Assembly: GCF_014648355.1 (NCBI RefSeq)
Contig: NZ_BMQY01000015.1
Span: 38,750 to 102,749 of the forward strand
Source: Couchioplanes azureus
GTDB taxonomy: Bacteria; Actinomycetota; Actinomycetes; Mycobacteriales; Micromonosporaceae
Length of the DNA: 64,000 bases
Direction: 5' to 3'
The position numbers were made by a program, and so were the translations under genes. The notes under the pieces were generated by a model. That model was not told the DNA's origin. It saw nothing but the letters and a program-made list of their open reading frames with translations, and made no database searches. Shown here in pieces: positions 1 through 8,261 of the stretch (positions are counted from its first letter, which is position 1; each line of letters opens with the position of its first letter).

Positions 1-52
1 GTACTGACTCACCGCGCCATGATCGCAGCCGCCGCTCGTCCGCGCCGCCAAC

Positions 53-465
53 GTGTCGGAGGACGCGGGAGCCCGACCGCCGGAGGTCAGCGCTACCGGC
101 CGGCCCTGGCGGCTGATCTGGCACCGGGCGGTGCCTCGAGCGATGACGGCGGCCGGTGGGGACATCGCCGAATTCCGGGTGGAGTACACGCCGACGAGCC
201 GGGACGGCCGTTTCGGAGTCTTCCAGCTCTATGTCCGAGCGGTCCCGCTGGGTGACGCGGCGACCACCGCGCTGGCCCCCCACGTCCGGGACTTGCAGGC
301 CTGGCCTTCGGCTTCGCCACACGACCGGAACAGAAGGGGGGTACGCCCCCGCCCTGGGCGCCGCCGCCGGGTAGAAGGATGCGCTCGATGGTGCGCCGGA
401 CAGAGGTGATCACCGCTTGGCGCGGGGCAGAACCCCGTTTTCGGCGGTTTCTCGGCCACGGATGA
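53..465 (+). pseudogene. Frameshifted remnant of an unrecognised ORF
   Basis: A protein-like reading frame begins at a GTG at 53 and runs to about 300 (segments such as AEFRVEYTPTSRDGRFGVFQ and VRDLQ). It then turns into low-complexity arginine-rich sequence. Shifting by one base near 300 restores a protein-like frame (AFGFATRPEQ, RMRSMVRRTEVITAW) that ends at a TGA at 463-465. The simplest reading is one gene broken by an indel in a GC-rich stretch. I do not recognise the family. The bases from 466 to 720 hold no gene I can support; a weak protein-like frame on the minus strand (about 470-640) may be another fragment. Low confidence. Confidence 0.3.
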
Positions 466-730
466 CCACTCAGCCGGGGGCGAGCGCCCTCTCCAAAAGC
501 GCGGGCCAGGACAGCGGCCGAGGCGCGGCCGCCGGCCTCGGGCGGTGCCTGCTCCAGCTCCTCCGCCAGGGCTTGCAGGAGCGTCTCCGCGGTCAGGGCA
601 GTCCATGACCGAGGCGTCACGGTTTCTGGCGCGTACGCCGGAAGCGTGACGGTTCGGCTCGGTTGGCCGCCCGGCGGAAGCCGGCCGTGAGACCGTTCGG
701 GGAAGACCACCTCACGAGCGGGGAGATCCG

Positions 731-1318
731 ATGGTCACGGTACCGGCGGGCAGCACGCTCCTGCTGCGGTGCCCGGGCGAGCAGCCGCTCGCGCTGATCG
801 CGCTGGCCGAGGTCAGTGCGGCGTTCGTGGCCGAGCTGCCGCCGATCCCGGTGCTCGGCCCGGACGGCCCGGGCAGCCGCCGCTTCGGCATCCTCGAGCT
901 GGTCAGCACCGCCGGCGTCACCTGGGTCGAGGCGGAGCTGCGCGACGGCACCCTCACCCTCACCGGCGAGCCACCCACCGACGTGGTCCAGCGGCGCGGT
1001 GCCGTCCGGCGCCCCGGCACGTACGCCGCGACGGGCACCGCCCAGCTCGACTCCGAACCGGGCCGCCGGCTGGTGGCGGTGGCCGGTCAGGTCGAGGACG
1101 TCTCCACCAGCGGCCTGCTGCTGCGCGCCGCGCCCGCCGGCAGCGTCCACCTGCCGCCCGGCATCGTGCGTACCTTGCTGCACGTCAGCATGCCGTGGGG
1201 CGACATGGCGGCGACGATCACGACGGTCGACCAGCGGGCGGACCAGTTGCGGGGCACGTACGAATGGATGGACCCGGCCGACGAGGCGGCCCTGCGCGAC
1301 TTCTGCTCGGCGCGCTGA
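731..1318 (+). CDS. PilZ domain protein, probable c-di-GMP receptor
   Basis: 195 residues. The C-terminal half carries the two signatures of a PilZ domain, the small beta-barrel that binds cyclic di-GMP. The arginine-rich loop QRRGAVRR (about 87-94) matches RxxxR, and DVSTSG (123-128) matches (D/N)xSxxG. The N-terminal half (about 1-80) resembles the YcgR-N-like beta domain that often precedes PilZ, but the match is weak. The ATG at 731 is preceded by GGGGAG with good spacing. No signal peptide or membrane segment is visible, so it is cytosolic. A diguanylate cyclase with an intact product-inhibition site lies at 41000-42385, so the ligand could be made locally. The partner of this receptor cannot be read from the sequence. 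Confidence 0.85.
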   Translation: MVTVPAGSTLLLRCPGEQPLALIALAEVSAAFVAELPPIPVLGPDGPGSRRFGILELVSTAGVTWVEAELRDGTLTLTGEPPTDVVQRRGAVRRPGTYAATGTAQLDSEPGRRLVAVAGQVEDVSTSGLLLRAAPAGSVHLPPGIVRTLLHVSMPWGDMAATITTVDQRADQLRGTYEWMDPADEAALRDFCSAR

Positions 1319-1388
1319 GACCCACCGTGCCGGGTCGCCGGCGCGGTGGCGCGGGCCCGGGATCGGCGGCCGGAGCGGCCCGTGTTGA

Positions 1389-1709
1389 ATGGCGGGCATG
1401 GAGTGGATCGTGCCGTTCGCCGTGATGTTGCCGTTCATGCTGGTGGTCCTGCTCGTCGCCGGCGGCCGCCGCGCCACGGCGGATGCCCAGGCGCACAGGC
1501 TGGCGGCGGTCGAACGCAGGCTGGGCCTGATCATGGATCATCTGGGCGTCCGCGAACCGGAGCCGGAGGCTCCCGGTCCCGTCCTGCAGGAACTGCTCGC
1601 CGGCAACAAGATCCAGGCCATCAAGGAGTACCGCAAGGCCACGGGTGCCGGCCTCAAAGAGGCCAAGGACGCCGTCGAACTCCTCGCCAGGCAGCGCGGC
1701 CTGGGATGA
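1389..1709 (+). CDS. Membrane-anchored protein with bL12 C-terminal-like domain
   Basis: 106 residues. A single hydrophobic segment (about 5-25, WIVPFAVMLPFMLVVLLVAG) is followed by a charged linker. The last 35 residues (NKIQAIKEYRKATGAGLKEA) resemble the C-terminal domain of ribosomal protein bL12, the part that contacts translation factors. It is too short and too hydrophobic to be the stalk protein itself, and the N-terminal dimerisation domain is missing. Such hybrids are known in actinomycetes as hypothetical proteins; the function is unknown. Starts at 1389 and 1398 are both possible. The 3' end, including the stop codon, has been copied in a near-tandem duplication. Confidence 0.7.
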   Translation: MAGMEWIVPFAVMLPFMLVVLLVAGGRRATADAQAHRLAAVERRLGLIMDHLGVREPEPEAPGPVLQELLAGNKIQAIKEYRKATGAGLKEAKDAVELLARQRGLG

Positions 1710-1787
1710 CGGCTCCTTCTCGGCGGTCGCGACGAGTACAGGCAGGGCGGCCTGGGATGACGGCTGCTCCTCGGCGGTCGCGATGAG
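1688..1787 (+). repeat. Two 49-bp direct repeats with 51-bp period
   Basis: The segment 1688-1736, which holds the last codons and stop of the bL12-like gene, is repeated at 1739-1787 with about four mismatches in 49 bases. Both copies contain the core GCGGCCTGGGATGACGGCT. The second copy lies between this gene and the convergent lipoprotein gene. It appears to be a recent local duplication rather than a mobile element. There is no hairpin of terminator quality here. Confidence 0.75.
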
Positions 1788-1802
1788 AAACCGTGCGCGA
1801 GG

Positions 1803-2708
1803 TCAGCCGGTGGCGGGCTCGGAGAGCGTCCGGCTGCGCTGCTCAGCCGCGCCGAAGAGGGTGGACAGCCGGGTGAGCTCCGCGCGGTCGGCGGGAGCGA
1901 GGCGCTGGGCGTACTCGCGGCGGAGCTCCAGCGCGGTCGCCGACAAGCGGACCTCGAAGTCGCACAGTACGTCCTGGACCGCGATCTCGATCTCCGACGC
2001 CCGGCGTTGCGCGAGCGTCCGGCGGTCGGTGCGGTACGCCGCCGTGAGCTGTTCGACGACGGCGGTGGGCGACTCGTACGAGTAGTGCTTCCTGTCCAGG
2101 CAGCTGCTCCACTCCCGCAGTCTGGCCGTGTAGCGCGGGTCGGCCTTGGCCTGCGACTCCAGCCGGAGGTTGAATTCCTGCGGCAGGTATGCGATCCGGG
2201 CCCACGTGTCGAGGTCGCCGTACACCGCGATGTGGGAGCGGGCCGCGCAGCCCTGCCTCGGGAAGGAGTACACGACGCCCTCGGGCGCGTCGAGCCGGGC
2301 AAGGTCGTTCGCCGGGCCGAGCAGGGCCGTACGCAGTCCGTCGCCGACCTCCGGGCCGGCCGATTCCGGTCCGGGGGCCGCCGGGCCGTCCGACAGTCCG
2401 TACCCGTGCCTGCGGGCGTAGTCGAGTCTCACCGCGCGGTTGCCGCTCGGGTCGGGTTGCGGCCGGTCGGCGACGCCCGCCCAGGCGAAGCCGGCGGCGC
2501 TCATGCACTGCCGGGTGAGCGACACGTCGACCCGGTCGACCCGATGTCGCCGCTCGGCGTAGTCGCCGGTATTGGTGATCATGTCGACGGTCGCCTCGTC
2601 GAGGCGGGCCGGTGCCGGTGCCGCCGGCGGCGCGCGGTGGTGACCGCAGCCGGCGAGGGCCCCGGCCGCCAGCACCGAGATCAGCAGGGACCGGTACGCA
2701 GGACGCAT
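1803..2708 (-). CDS. Secreted lipoprotein, function unknown
   Basis: 301 residues from the ATG at 2708. The N-terminus (MRPAYRSLLISVLAAGALAGC) is a lipoprotein signal peptide with lipobox LAGC and lipidated Cys21, so the mature protein should be anchored outside the membrane. The rest is polar, with several cysteines, and ends in alpha-helical repeats rich in Arg and Glu. A longer reading from 2768 exists, but it would put 20 charged residues before the signal peptide, so I prefer 2708. I do not recognise the family. It is convergent with the bL12-like gene and transcribed in the same direction as the I36-type gene upstream. Confidence 0.75.
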   Translation of the reverse strand: MRPAYRSLLISVLAAGALAGCGHHRAPPAAPAPARLDEATVDMITNTGDYAERRHRVDRVDVSLTRQCMSAAGFAWAGVADRPQPDPSGNRAVRLDYARRHGYGLSDGPAAPGPESAGPEVGDGLRTALLGPANDLARLDAPEGVVYSFPRQGCAARSHIAVYGDLDTWARIAYLPQEFNLRLESQAKADPRYTARLREWSSCLDRKHYSYESPTAVVEQLTAAYRTDRRTLAQRRASEIEIAVQDVLCDFEVRLSATALELRREYAQRLAPADRAELTRLSTLFGAAEQRSRTLSEPATG

Positions 2709-2783
2709 CGTTTGGCCTCGCTCCGAAGTCGCGGGATCCGACCGGGTGCCCCGCTTCCGCCGGGGCACCCGCGAATCGGCTGA

Positions 2784-3212
2784 TCAGCACCAGTTCATCG
2801 ACGAGATGACGTCGGCCCAGGTGCCGCCGTCGGGGCGGCGGTCCAGGCGCAGGTCCGCGCGCCGGCTGCCGATGCCCTCGTGGAAGCCGATGCCGCTGTA
2901 GCCCGCTCCCGTCCAGAAGTGCACCGTGCAGTTCACGCCGTGGTTGTAGGAGGACCACGAGTTGTTGTCGATGAAGGAGGGCAGGGTCGAGTTCGCGTTG
3001 CGTCCCTGCCAGCGGCTACCGGTGAAGTTGTTCAGCGTCCAGAGGCACGCGTACTGGCTGGGACAGTCTCCGAGATCCTGCACAGACACGTCACCCGCGG
3101 GGGCGGGGGTCTTGCCGTTTCCGGGCGCGGCCTGCGCGGGCGAGGCGAAGGCCCCGGCAGTCAGGGTGAGCGCGGCGAGGACGGTCGCTACCCGCCGGGC
3201 GTGATGCTTCAT
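2784..3212 (-). CDS. Peptidase inhibitor family I36-like secreted protein
   Basis: 142 residues. A classical Sec signal peptide ends near PAQAA (about 25-29). The mature part is a small cysteine-containing, Trp/Tyr/Asn-rich domain (CPSQYACLWTLNNFTGSRWQ) ending in NWC. This pattern matches the beta/gamma-crystallin-like fold of the Streptomyces metalloproteinase inhibitor (I36) family, which inhibits thermolysin-type enzymes. The ATG at 3212 follows GGGAAG. Most I36-like proteins have not been tested as inhibitors, so the activity is inferred. It lies next to, and in line with, the winged-helix regulator gene at 3320-4315, a common pairing for such small secreted proteins. Confidence 0.75.
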   Translation of the reverse strand: MKHHARRVATVLAALTLTAGAFASPAQAAPGNGKTPAPAGDVSVQDLGDCPSQYACLWTLNNFTGSRWQGRNANSTLPSFIDNNSWSSYNHGVNCTVHFWTGAGYSGIGFHEGIGSRRADLRLDRRPDGGTWADVISSMNWC

Positions 3213-3319
3213 GTTCTTCCCTTTCCCATCGGTCGTTCCGGTCGTCGCCCAGCCTGACCCAGAATCGGCGGAGGATCGGAACCTTTCGATGTGGGTCGAA
3301 ACGTGTCCCGGCGGACCTG

Positions 3320-4315
3320 CTAGGCGCCGGCCAGGCGGCGGCCCAGGTCCGTGATCCGGTGCAGGGTCTGCTTGCCCATCCGGTGGCTGGTCAGCAGGCC
3401 GGCCTTGCGCAGGACGGCGGTGTGATGGCTGGCGGTCGCCGGTGACGTCCCGGTGCACCGGGCCAGCTCGGTGGTCGAGGTCCCGAGCGACGCGGCGCGC
3501 AGGATCGCGGCGCGGGTGCGGCCGAGCAGCACGTCCACCCCGTCGGGGGACAATCCGGGGCCGACCGGGCCGGACTCCTCGCGCGGCGCCGGGTAGACGA
3601 GAACCGGCTCGAGCGCCGGGTCGGCGAGCGCGACCGGGTTGCCCTGGCAGAAGTAGGACGGGATCAGGGTGATGCCCCGGCCCTGGAGCACGAGCCGCCG
3701 GTCCCGCGGATACCCGTGCACCTGCAGCACCGGCGGCTGCCAGCGCATCGAGGGCGACAGCCCGCTCAGGAGCGAGCCCATGCCGTCCTGCAACACCCCG
3801 GTCTGGCGGACCAGGCGGTGTTCGGTCACCCGCCGCCCGATCGCCGGCCAGTGCGGGCGTACGGCGATGTCGAAGTAGCGCTGCAGCCCCTGGCTCAGAT
3901 GGCGGCGGGCGGCCGGCTGGCCGGCGGCGAGATCGGCCGTCCAGGAGGGCAGCTTCCGGCCTCTGGCGATCATCGTCTCCACCTGCCGGCGCAGCTGGGC
4001 GCCCGGCGTGCCGGCGATGATGTCGATCACCTCCTCGATCTCGCCGGATCCGGTCGAGGGGGTGAGGAAGTCGGGGAAGTAGGACGACAACGGCATCAAG
4101 GGCAGTAGGGTCGACCGGAGCAGAGGCGCGAGCCCGGTGGCGCGGATGTCGTGCCGCACCTGGCGGTGCCAGTCGAGATGGTTGAGATAGCCGACCTCGG
4201 TCTGCAGGCGGTGAAGGCTGAAGACCAGCTCCCACATGGGATCGGCCGACTCCTGGACGGTGGTCCGGGCCATGTCCTGGGCGTTGAAGACGATACTCAG
4301 AGTACCTTTCCCCAT
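3320..4315 (-). CDS. ArsR-like winged-helix regulator with DUF5937-type N-terminus
   Basis: 331 residues. The last 75 residues form a winged helix-turn-helix of ArsR type (TELARCTGTSPATASHHTAV, then LRKAGLLTSHRMGKQTLHRI). The first 250 residues form the long alpha/beta N-terminal domain that defines a common actinobacterial regulator class (DUF5937 in my recollection). No metal-binding cysteine motif is visible, so it is not a classical metal sensor. The ATG at 4315 is preceded by a short GGAG. It is read in the same direction as the I36-like gene, 107 bp upstream of it, and is a plausible regulator of that gene. Target and ligand are unknown. Confidence 0.8.
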   Translation of the reverse strand: MGKGTLSIVFNAQDMARTTVQESADPMWELVFSLHRLQTEVGYLNHLDWHRQVRHDIRATGLAPLLRSTLLPLMPLSSYFPDFLTPSTGSGEIEEVIDIIAGTPGAQLRRQVETMIARGRKLPSWTADLAAGQPAARRHLSQGLQRYFDIAVRPHWPAIGRRVTEHRLVRQTGVLQDGMGSLLSGLSPSMRWQPPVLQVHGYPRDRRLVLQGRGITLIPSYFCQGNPVALADPALEPVLVYPAPREESGPVGPGLSPDGVDVLLGRTRAAILRAASLGTSTTELARCTGTSPATASHHTAVLRKAGLLTSHRMGKQTLHRITDLGRRLAGA

Positions 4316-4421
4316 GACTCCATTGTGGTGGCCGCGATCAGGGAAGCCAGCGCCTGCCGGGCAGGGCGATGCACATCACGGTGCCACCGTCGCCGACGGC
4401 TCGGCGCGGGTCGTCGCGCGG

Positions 4422-4826
4422 CTAGAAAGAGCCGTTCCGATAGATGTGGTCGCATCCGAGAATGAAAAGCGCTGCTCCGGTTGCGGTGGACGAGGCGCAC
4501 AGTGCCACCGCGAACTCGGTTGTCACCGGATTGGGTACCGGGTTCAAAGCCTGTGCGAGGCCTCTGGCCGTCGAGACGGACTTGAGCAGAATCAGTGCCG
4601 TAAGGCCCCTCTTCTTGAGGATGCTCTTGATGTCCTCATCGGTGGGTCTGCGGTCGAAGTAGGCCTTGTAGATCGCCCGGTAGGTCGCCAGGTCGTTGAG
4701 CATCACCCCGGGGATGCTGACCGCCCCGGGAGCGAATCCGGCCACGCCCGACCGCGCAGATCCCCAGCCCAGCGCCTCCAGCGCGGCCTTCCGCCGCCTG
4801 CTCAGGTCGTCCCGATCCAGAGTCAT
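4422..4826 (-). CDS. Small hypothetical protein, possibly membrane-associated
   Basis: 134 residues. The ATG at 4826 has an excellent Shine-Dalgarno (GGAGGGG, six bases upstream), which fixes the start within a longer open frame. The protein begins with a charged helix (LDRDDLSRRRKAALEALGWG). It continues with glycine-rich and amphipathic helical segments (PGVMLNDLATYRAIYKAYF) and a hydrophobic stretch near the C-terminus (FAVALCASSTATGAALFILG). The layout is loosely like EcsC/YaaL-type membrane-associated helical proteins, but I cannot name a family. It is isolated between the winged-helix regulator and the acyltransferase gene. Confidence 0.6.
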   Translation of the reverse strand: MTLDRDDLSRRRKAALEALGWGSARSGVAGFAPGAVSIPGVMLNDLATYRAIYKAYFDRRPTDEDIKSILKKRGLTALILLKSVSTARGLAQALNPVPNPVTTEFAVALCASSTATGAALFILGCDHIYRNGSF

Positions 4827-5072
4827 GACCCCTCCTTCGCTCCGGGCGTGGTGACCGATCCGCGCAATAGCGCCGATCGCTGACAGCCATACCGCACAAT
4901 GCGTGCCATGCCGAAGTGGTGCCATGCCGATGAAGGGCGAGTGGCCGTCGGGCGGTGCAATTCCGCCGAGGCATGATCGACCTCTCTCGATCAGGCTGTC
5001 GACGATGGTAAACCTCCGAACCGAACTCGTCGAATGTGAAGGGCTTGCCATTTTCCTCGGCGCGGGGACCGC

Positions 5073-6209
5073 TCATGCGCCGCCCCGCGACTCGGCGCGC
5101 CGGAACAGCAGGCACAGGGCGGCCAGGGCGACGGCGACGACAGGCAGCCAGAGCAGCCGGTAGGCGATCCAGCCGGCCGAATCCGGCGGGCCGACGAGGC
5201 CGGTGCGAGCGCCTGCCAGGGCGTGGCCGAGCACGGCGACCGCGAGCAACGCGCTCTGGTGCCACAGGAAGATCGTCATCACCCGCAGGTTGAGCCCGGC
5301 CACGGCCGCCCACCAGCCCGGATGGCGCAGCCCGCGGTCCATGCGCGCCCACAGGAGCAGGGCCAGGCCGATCTGCGCCGCCGACAGCGCGGCCGTGAGC
5401 AGCGACGGCGGGTCGAGGTTCGAGCGGCCGTCGCCCGGGACGCCGACCAGGCTCGCCGGGTATCCCGCCGCGATCAGCAGCGCGCCGCCGGCCACGCCGG
5501 CCACCAGCAGGCCCCGGCCCCGGCGAGGTCCGGCGAGCCGGCCCCGCGCCGCGGCCACCCCGAGCGTGTACGGCACCAGCCAGGCGGTCACGCAGTTCAG
5601 GTACCCGAGCCAGCCGGGCATCCCGGGCCACAGCAGGTACCGCAGCGCGTCCATCGCGGTCAGCGCGCCGAGCGGAAGCAGGGCCGCCGCGGCGCCGACC
5701 CGATCGACGGCGCCGAGCGCGGGCGGCGTGAGGGGGAGCAGCAGAGCGAGGACCAGTACGAACCACAGCGGGCTGACCGCGAGCGTGCCGAGCGTGTGCA
5801 GGGTCCACGGGTCGGCGGCGGTGTGCCGGAGCGCGGTGAGGATCAGCAGCCACACGCCGAGGAACACGGCGACCGGCGGTAGCAGCCGGCGCGCCCGGCC
5901 GGCCAGCCAGGACCCGGCCGAGCCGCCGCGCTGCCGGGCCCGCCCCAGGCCGTGGGCCGCGGCATAGCCCGCAACGAAGAAGAACAGGCCGAGGGTCTGC
6001 AGGGCCCAGGTCAGCGGGGTGAGGCCTGGCATGGCGGAGAGCGGGCTGGCCTGGTGGAGATCCCCCGCGGGGCCGGCGGTCAGGCCGGTGACGAGCCAGT
6101 GTCCGGCCACGACACCGAGCATCGCGATCGCGCGAAGCCCGTCGACCACCCGTTCCCGGCCCAGCGGTGTGCCGGCGGCGATCCGGGCGGCCCCCGCTGC
6201 GGTGCTCAC
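5073..6209 (-). CDS. Acyltransferase family 3 membrane protein
   Basis: 378 residues with about ten hydrophobic helices. The N-terminal motif DGLRAIAMLGVVAGHW contains the arginine and histidine typical of acyltransferase-3 (OatA/NodX-like) enzymes, which move acyl groups from a cytosolic donor to sugars or lipids at the membrane. Its ATG (6209) overlaps the stop of the upstream alpha/beta hydrolase gene by four bases, so the two are translationally coupled and probably act together. The acceptor cannot be deduced. It lacks the SGNH domain that some relatives carry at the C-terminus. Confidence 0.85.
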   Translation of the reverse strand: MSTAAGAARIAAGTPLGRERVVDGLRAIAMLGVVAGHWLVTGLTAGPAGDLHQASPLSAMPGLTPLTWALQTLGLFFFVAGYAAAHGLGRARQRGGSAGSWLAGRARRLLPPVAVFLGVWLLILTALRHTAADPWTLHTLGTLAVSPLWFVLVLALLLPLTPPALGAVDRVGAAAALLPLGALTAMDALRYLLWPGMPGWLGYLNCVTAWLVPYTLGVAAARGRLAGPRRGRGLLVAGVAGGALLIAAGYPASLVGVPGDGRSNLDPPSLLTAALSAAQIGLALLLWARMDRGLRHPGWWAAVAGLNLRVMTIFLWHQSALLAVAVLGHALAGARTGLVGPPDSAGWIAYRLLWLPVVAVALAALCLLFRRAESRGGA

Positions 6210-7240
6210 CGTGGGTCACCCGCCGGGGCCGAGCCGATCGACGCCATGGCCTGCAACGCCGCCGAGCCGGGCTCGAAGTAGCCGTCGTGACCGTCCACGT
6301 TGCCGCACGGCAGCGGCAGCGCGCCGAACGCCGGATCGATCGGGAGCCGGCCGTGCCCGGCGCCGAGCAGGCGTACGCCCGGCAGCCGCCGGGTCCAGTC
6401 GCCGGGCGCGGTGCCCGCCCAGATGCGCGCGGACGTCTGCAGGTCCGCGGCGCTGTCGGCGCCCATGCCGGGGCTGCCGATCGCCACGATGTCGGTGACC
6501 CGCTCGTTCAGGCCGTGAGCGGCGACACCCGCCACCGTGGAGCCGTAGCTGTGGCCCACCACCGTGACCGCGAGCCCCGGACGGCCCACGACCAGCCCGT
6601 CCACGAACCGGTCCAGTGCCCGCGCGCCGGCCGTGGCCCGTTCCTCCCGGAACGCTTCCCGCCGTACCCCCTCGGGTGGGTCGTAGCCCAGCCAGACGAC
6701 GACCGCGACCCGCGCGCCCGGCTGGTCGGCGCGCATCCGCGCATAGAGCTGGCGGCCCTGCCAGGCGGGTGCGCGCCGGAGCACGCCGCCGTGGCCGGTG
6801 TCGAAGTTGGCGAGTGTGTCGTCGACGCCCGGCACGAGGACGGTGACCCGCGTGGCGTCGCGCAGGTCGCCGAGCACCTCGGCGATCCGGCCGTCACCGC
6901 GCAGGTCCAGGGCGAGGATCTGCCGGCCGGTCCACCGCGGACTCTGCCGGCGGTTCGCCGCGTAGCGCAGCTCGGCCGGCGCACCGTCGAGGTTGCCGAC
7001 GACGTCCGGGAAGGTGCCCGCCAGCTCTTCGGCCCGCCCCTGCGGCAAGCCGGCGAAGAACGCGGCCACCGTGGCCGCCGGCGCGGCGCTCAGATCCGGC
7101 AGCCGCGTCGGGTCGGCCAGCCACGCGGCCTGTCCGGCGGGCACCTGCGCCGGGCTCGGCAGGGCCGGCCCGAAAAGGTACGCGCCGGGCACCCCCAGAG
7201 TCATGGCGAGCAGTGCGGCGATGAACTGCTTCACAATCAT
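6206..7240 (-). CDS. Secreted alpha/beta hydrolase, DUF1023-type
   Basis: 344 residues from the ATG at 7240, preceded by GGAGG. An N-terminal hydrophobic segment (IVKQFIAALLAMTLGVPGAY) looks like a signal peptide or anchor. The C-terminal half contains the nucleophile elbow VVGHSYGSTV of serine hydrolases, with later Asp and His positions (GHGRLPID, VDGHDGYF). This matches actinobacterial DUF1023 alpha/beta hydrolases of unknown substrate. It is coupled by an ATGA overlap to the acyltransferase gene, so adding and removing the same acyl group is a reasonable guess. It is divergent from the methyltransferase gene; the 187-bp gap must hold both promoters. Confidence 0.85.
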   Translation of the reverse strand: MIVKQFIAALLAMTLGVPGAYLFGPALPSPAQVPAGQAAWLADPTRLPDLSAAPAATVAAFFAGLPQGRAEELAGTFPDVVGNLDGAPAELRYAANRRQSPRWTGRQILALDLRGDGRIAEVLGDLRDATRVTVLVPGVDDTLANFDTGHGGVLRRAPAWQGRQLYARMRADQPGARVAVVVWLGYDPPEGVRREAFREERATAGARALDRFVDGLVVGRPGLAVTVVGHSYGSTVAGVAAHGLNERVTDIVAIGSPGMGADSAADLQTSARIWAGTAPGDWTRRLPGVRLLGAGHGRLPIDPAFGALPLPCGNVDGHDGYFEPGSAALQAMASIGSAPAGDPR

Positions 7241-7427
7241 CGGATCAATTCCTCCGGCCTTTTCTGATGAGGACGAAGGTAGGCGTGCGACGGATCGGCG
7301 TCGTCCCTCCACAGAGGGTGTGAACCCGTAGTACCGGAGAGCTACGGTGCCGCCCCCGGGGTCGACCTGGTCTCGCCTGAGCAGGTGAAACGCGCAAGAT
7401 CAGAGATCGTACCGGAGGGTGACGACG

Positions 7428-8210
7428 ATGGATCCGGCGCTGTCTAGATTCGTCACCGAGCCATTCGGAAAAGGAGTAGCGTTGACCCATTCATCGGCGG
7501 CCGCGCGATCGTCGCGCGCGGAAATAACGCTCCGGCACGTCTGTCATCTGTACCGCAAATATCAGGACGATCTGCGAATCGTACGGAAGGAACAGCGCGA
7601 GCTGCGGACCACGCATCCGCAGATGAGAACCCAGCTCGACGACCTCGAGGCGGAGATCACCTACCTGCTGATCCGGGAGGAACGGCCGGCGACCGTGGTG
7701 GAGATCGGGTCGCTGCACGGTTGGTCCACCACCTGGATCCTGCGGGCGCTGCGCGACAACCGGGCCGGCGCACTCGTCACCCACGACCTGATCGACACCG
7801 CCCGCCACCACGTGCCCGCCGGACTCGCCGAAGGACGGTGGACGTTCGTGCCGGGTGACGTACGGGAGACGCTGCGCGGCCACCGGCACGGCATCGACCA
7901 CCTCTTCATCGACGCCGCGCACACCGCTTCCTTCGCCCGCTGGTTCGTCGGCGGTCTCTTCCCGACGCTCCGGGCCGGGACCCCGGTGAGCGTCCACGAC
8001 GTCTTCCACGGTCGCCGGCCCTGGCCGATCAGCGAGGGACGGGTGGTGCTGTCCTGGCTCGCGGACAACGGCGCCGGATACTTCACGCCGTCCCGCCGCG
8101 CCGCCGCGGTGGTCAACCGGGAGCTCGAGGATCTGAAGCGGCGCCTCGGCCTGCTGGAGCCGGTCCACGACGGCCGCGACGATCCCATGCTGTTCTTCCG
8201 GATGCCATGA
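7428..8210 (+). CDS. Class I SAM-dependent methyltransferase
   Basis: 260 residues. After a charged helical N-terminus, the motif VVEIGSLHGWSTTWIL is the SAM-binding motif I (ExGxxxGxS) of Rossmann-fold methyltransferases. FIDAAHTASFARWF and VHDVFHG fit the later acidic and metal- or substrate-binding motifs of the Methyltransf_24 group. The ATG at 7428 has GGAGG nine bases upstream. An in-frame TTG at 7482 also has AAGGAG at good spacing and would shorten the protein by 18 residues. The substrate is unknown; no biosynthetic cluster surrounds it. It lies just upstream of the two-component pair, but the 51-bp gap with a separate strong ribosome site does not prove an operon. Confidence 0.85.
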   Translation: MDPALSRFVTEPFGKGVALTHSSAAARSSRAEITLRHVCHLYRKYQDDLRIVRKEQRELRTTHPQMRTQLDDLEAEITYLLIREERPATVVEIGSLHGWSTTWILRALRDNRAGALVTHDLIDTARHHVPAGLAEGRWTFVPGDVRETLRGHRHGIDHLFIDAAHTASFARWFVGGLFPTLRAGTPVSVHDVFHGRRPWPISEGRVVLSWLADNGAGYFTPSRRAAAVVNRELEDLKRRLGLLEPVHDGRDDPMLFFRMP

Positions 8211-8261
8211 TCTCGCGGCCGGGTGCTTACATGGCAGGGCAACATCGATCAGGAGGTACGG

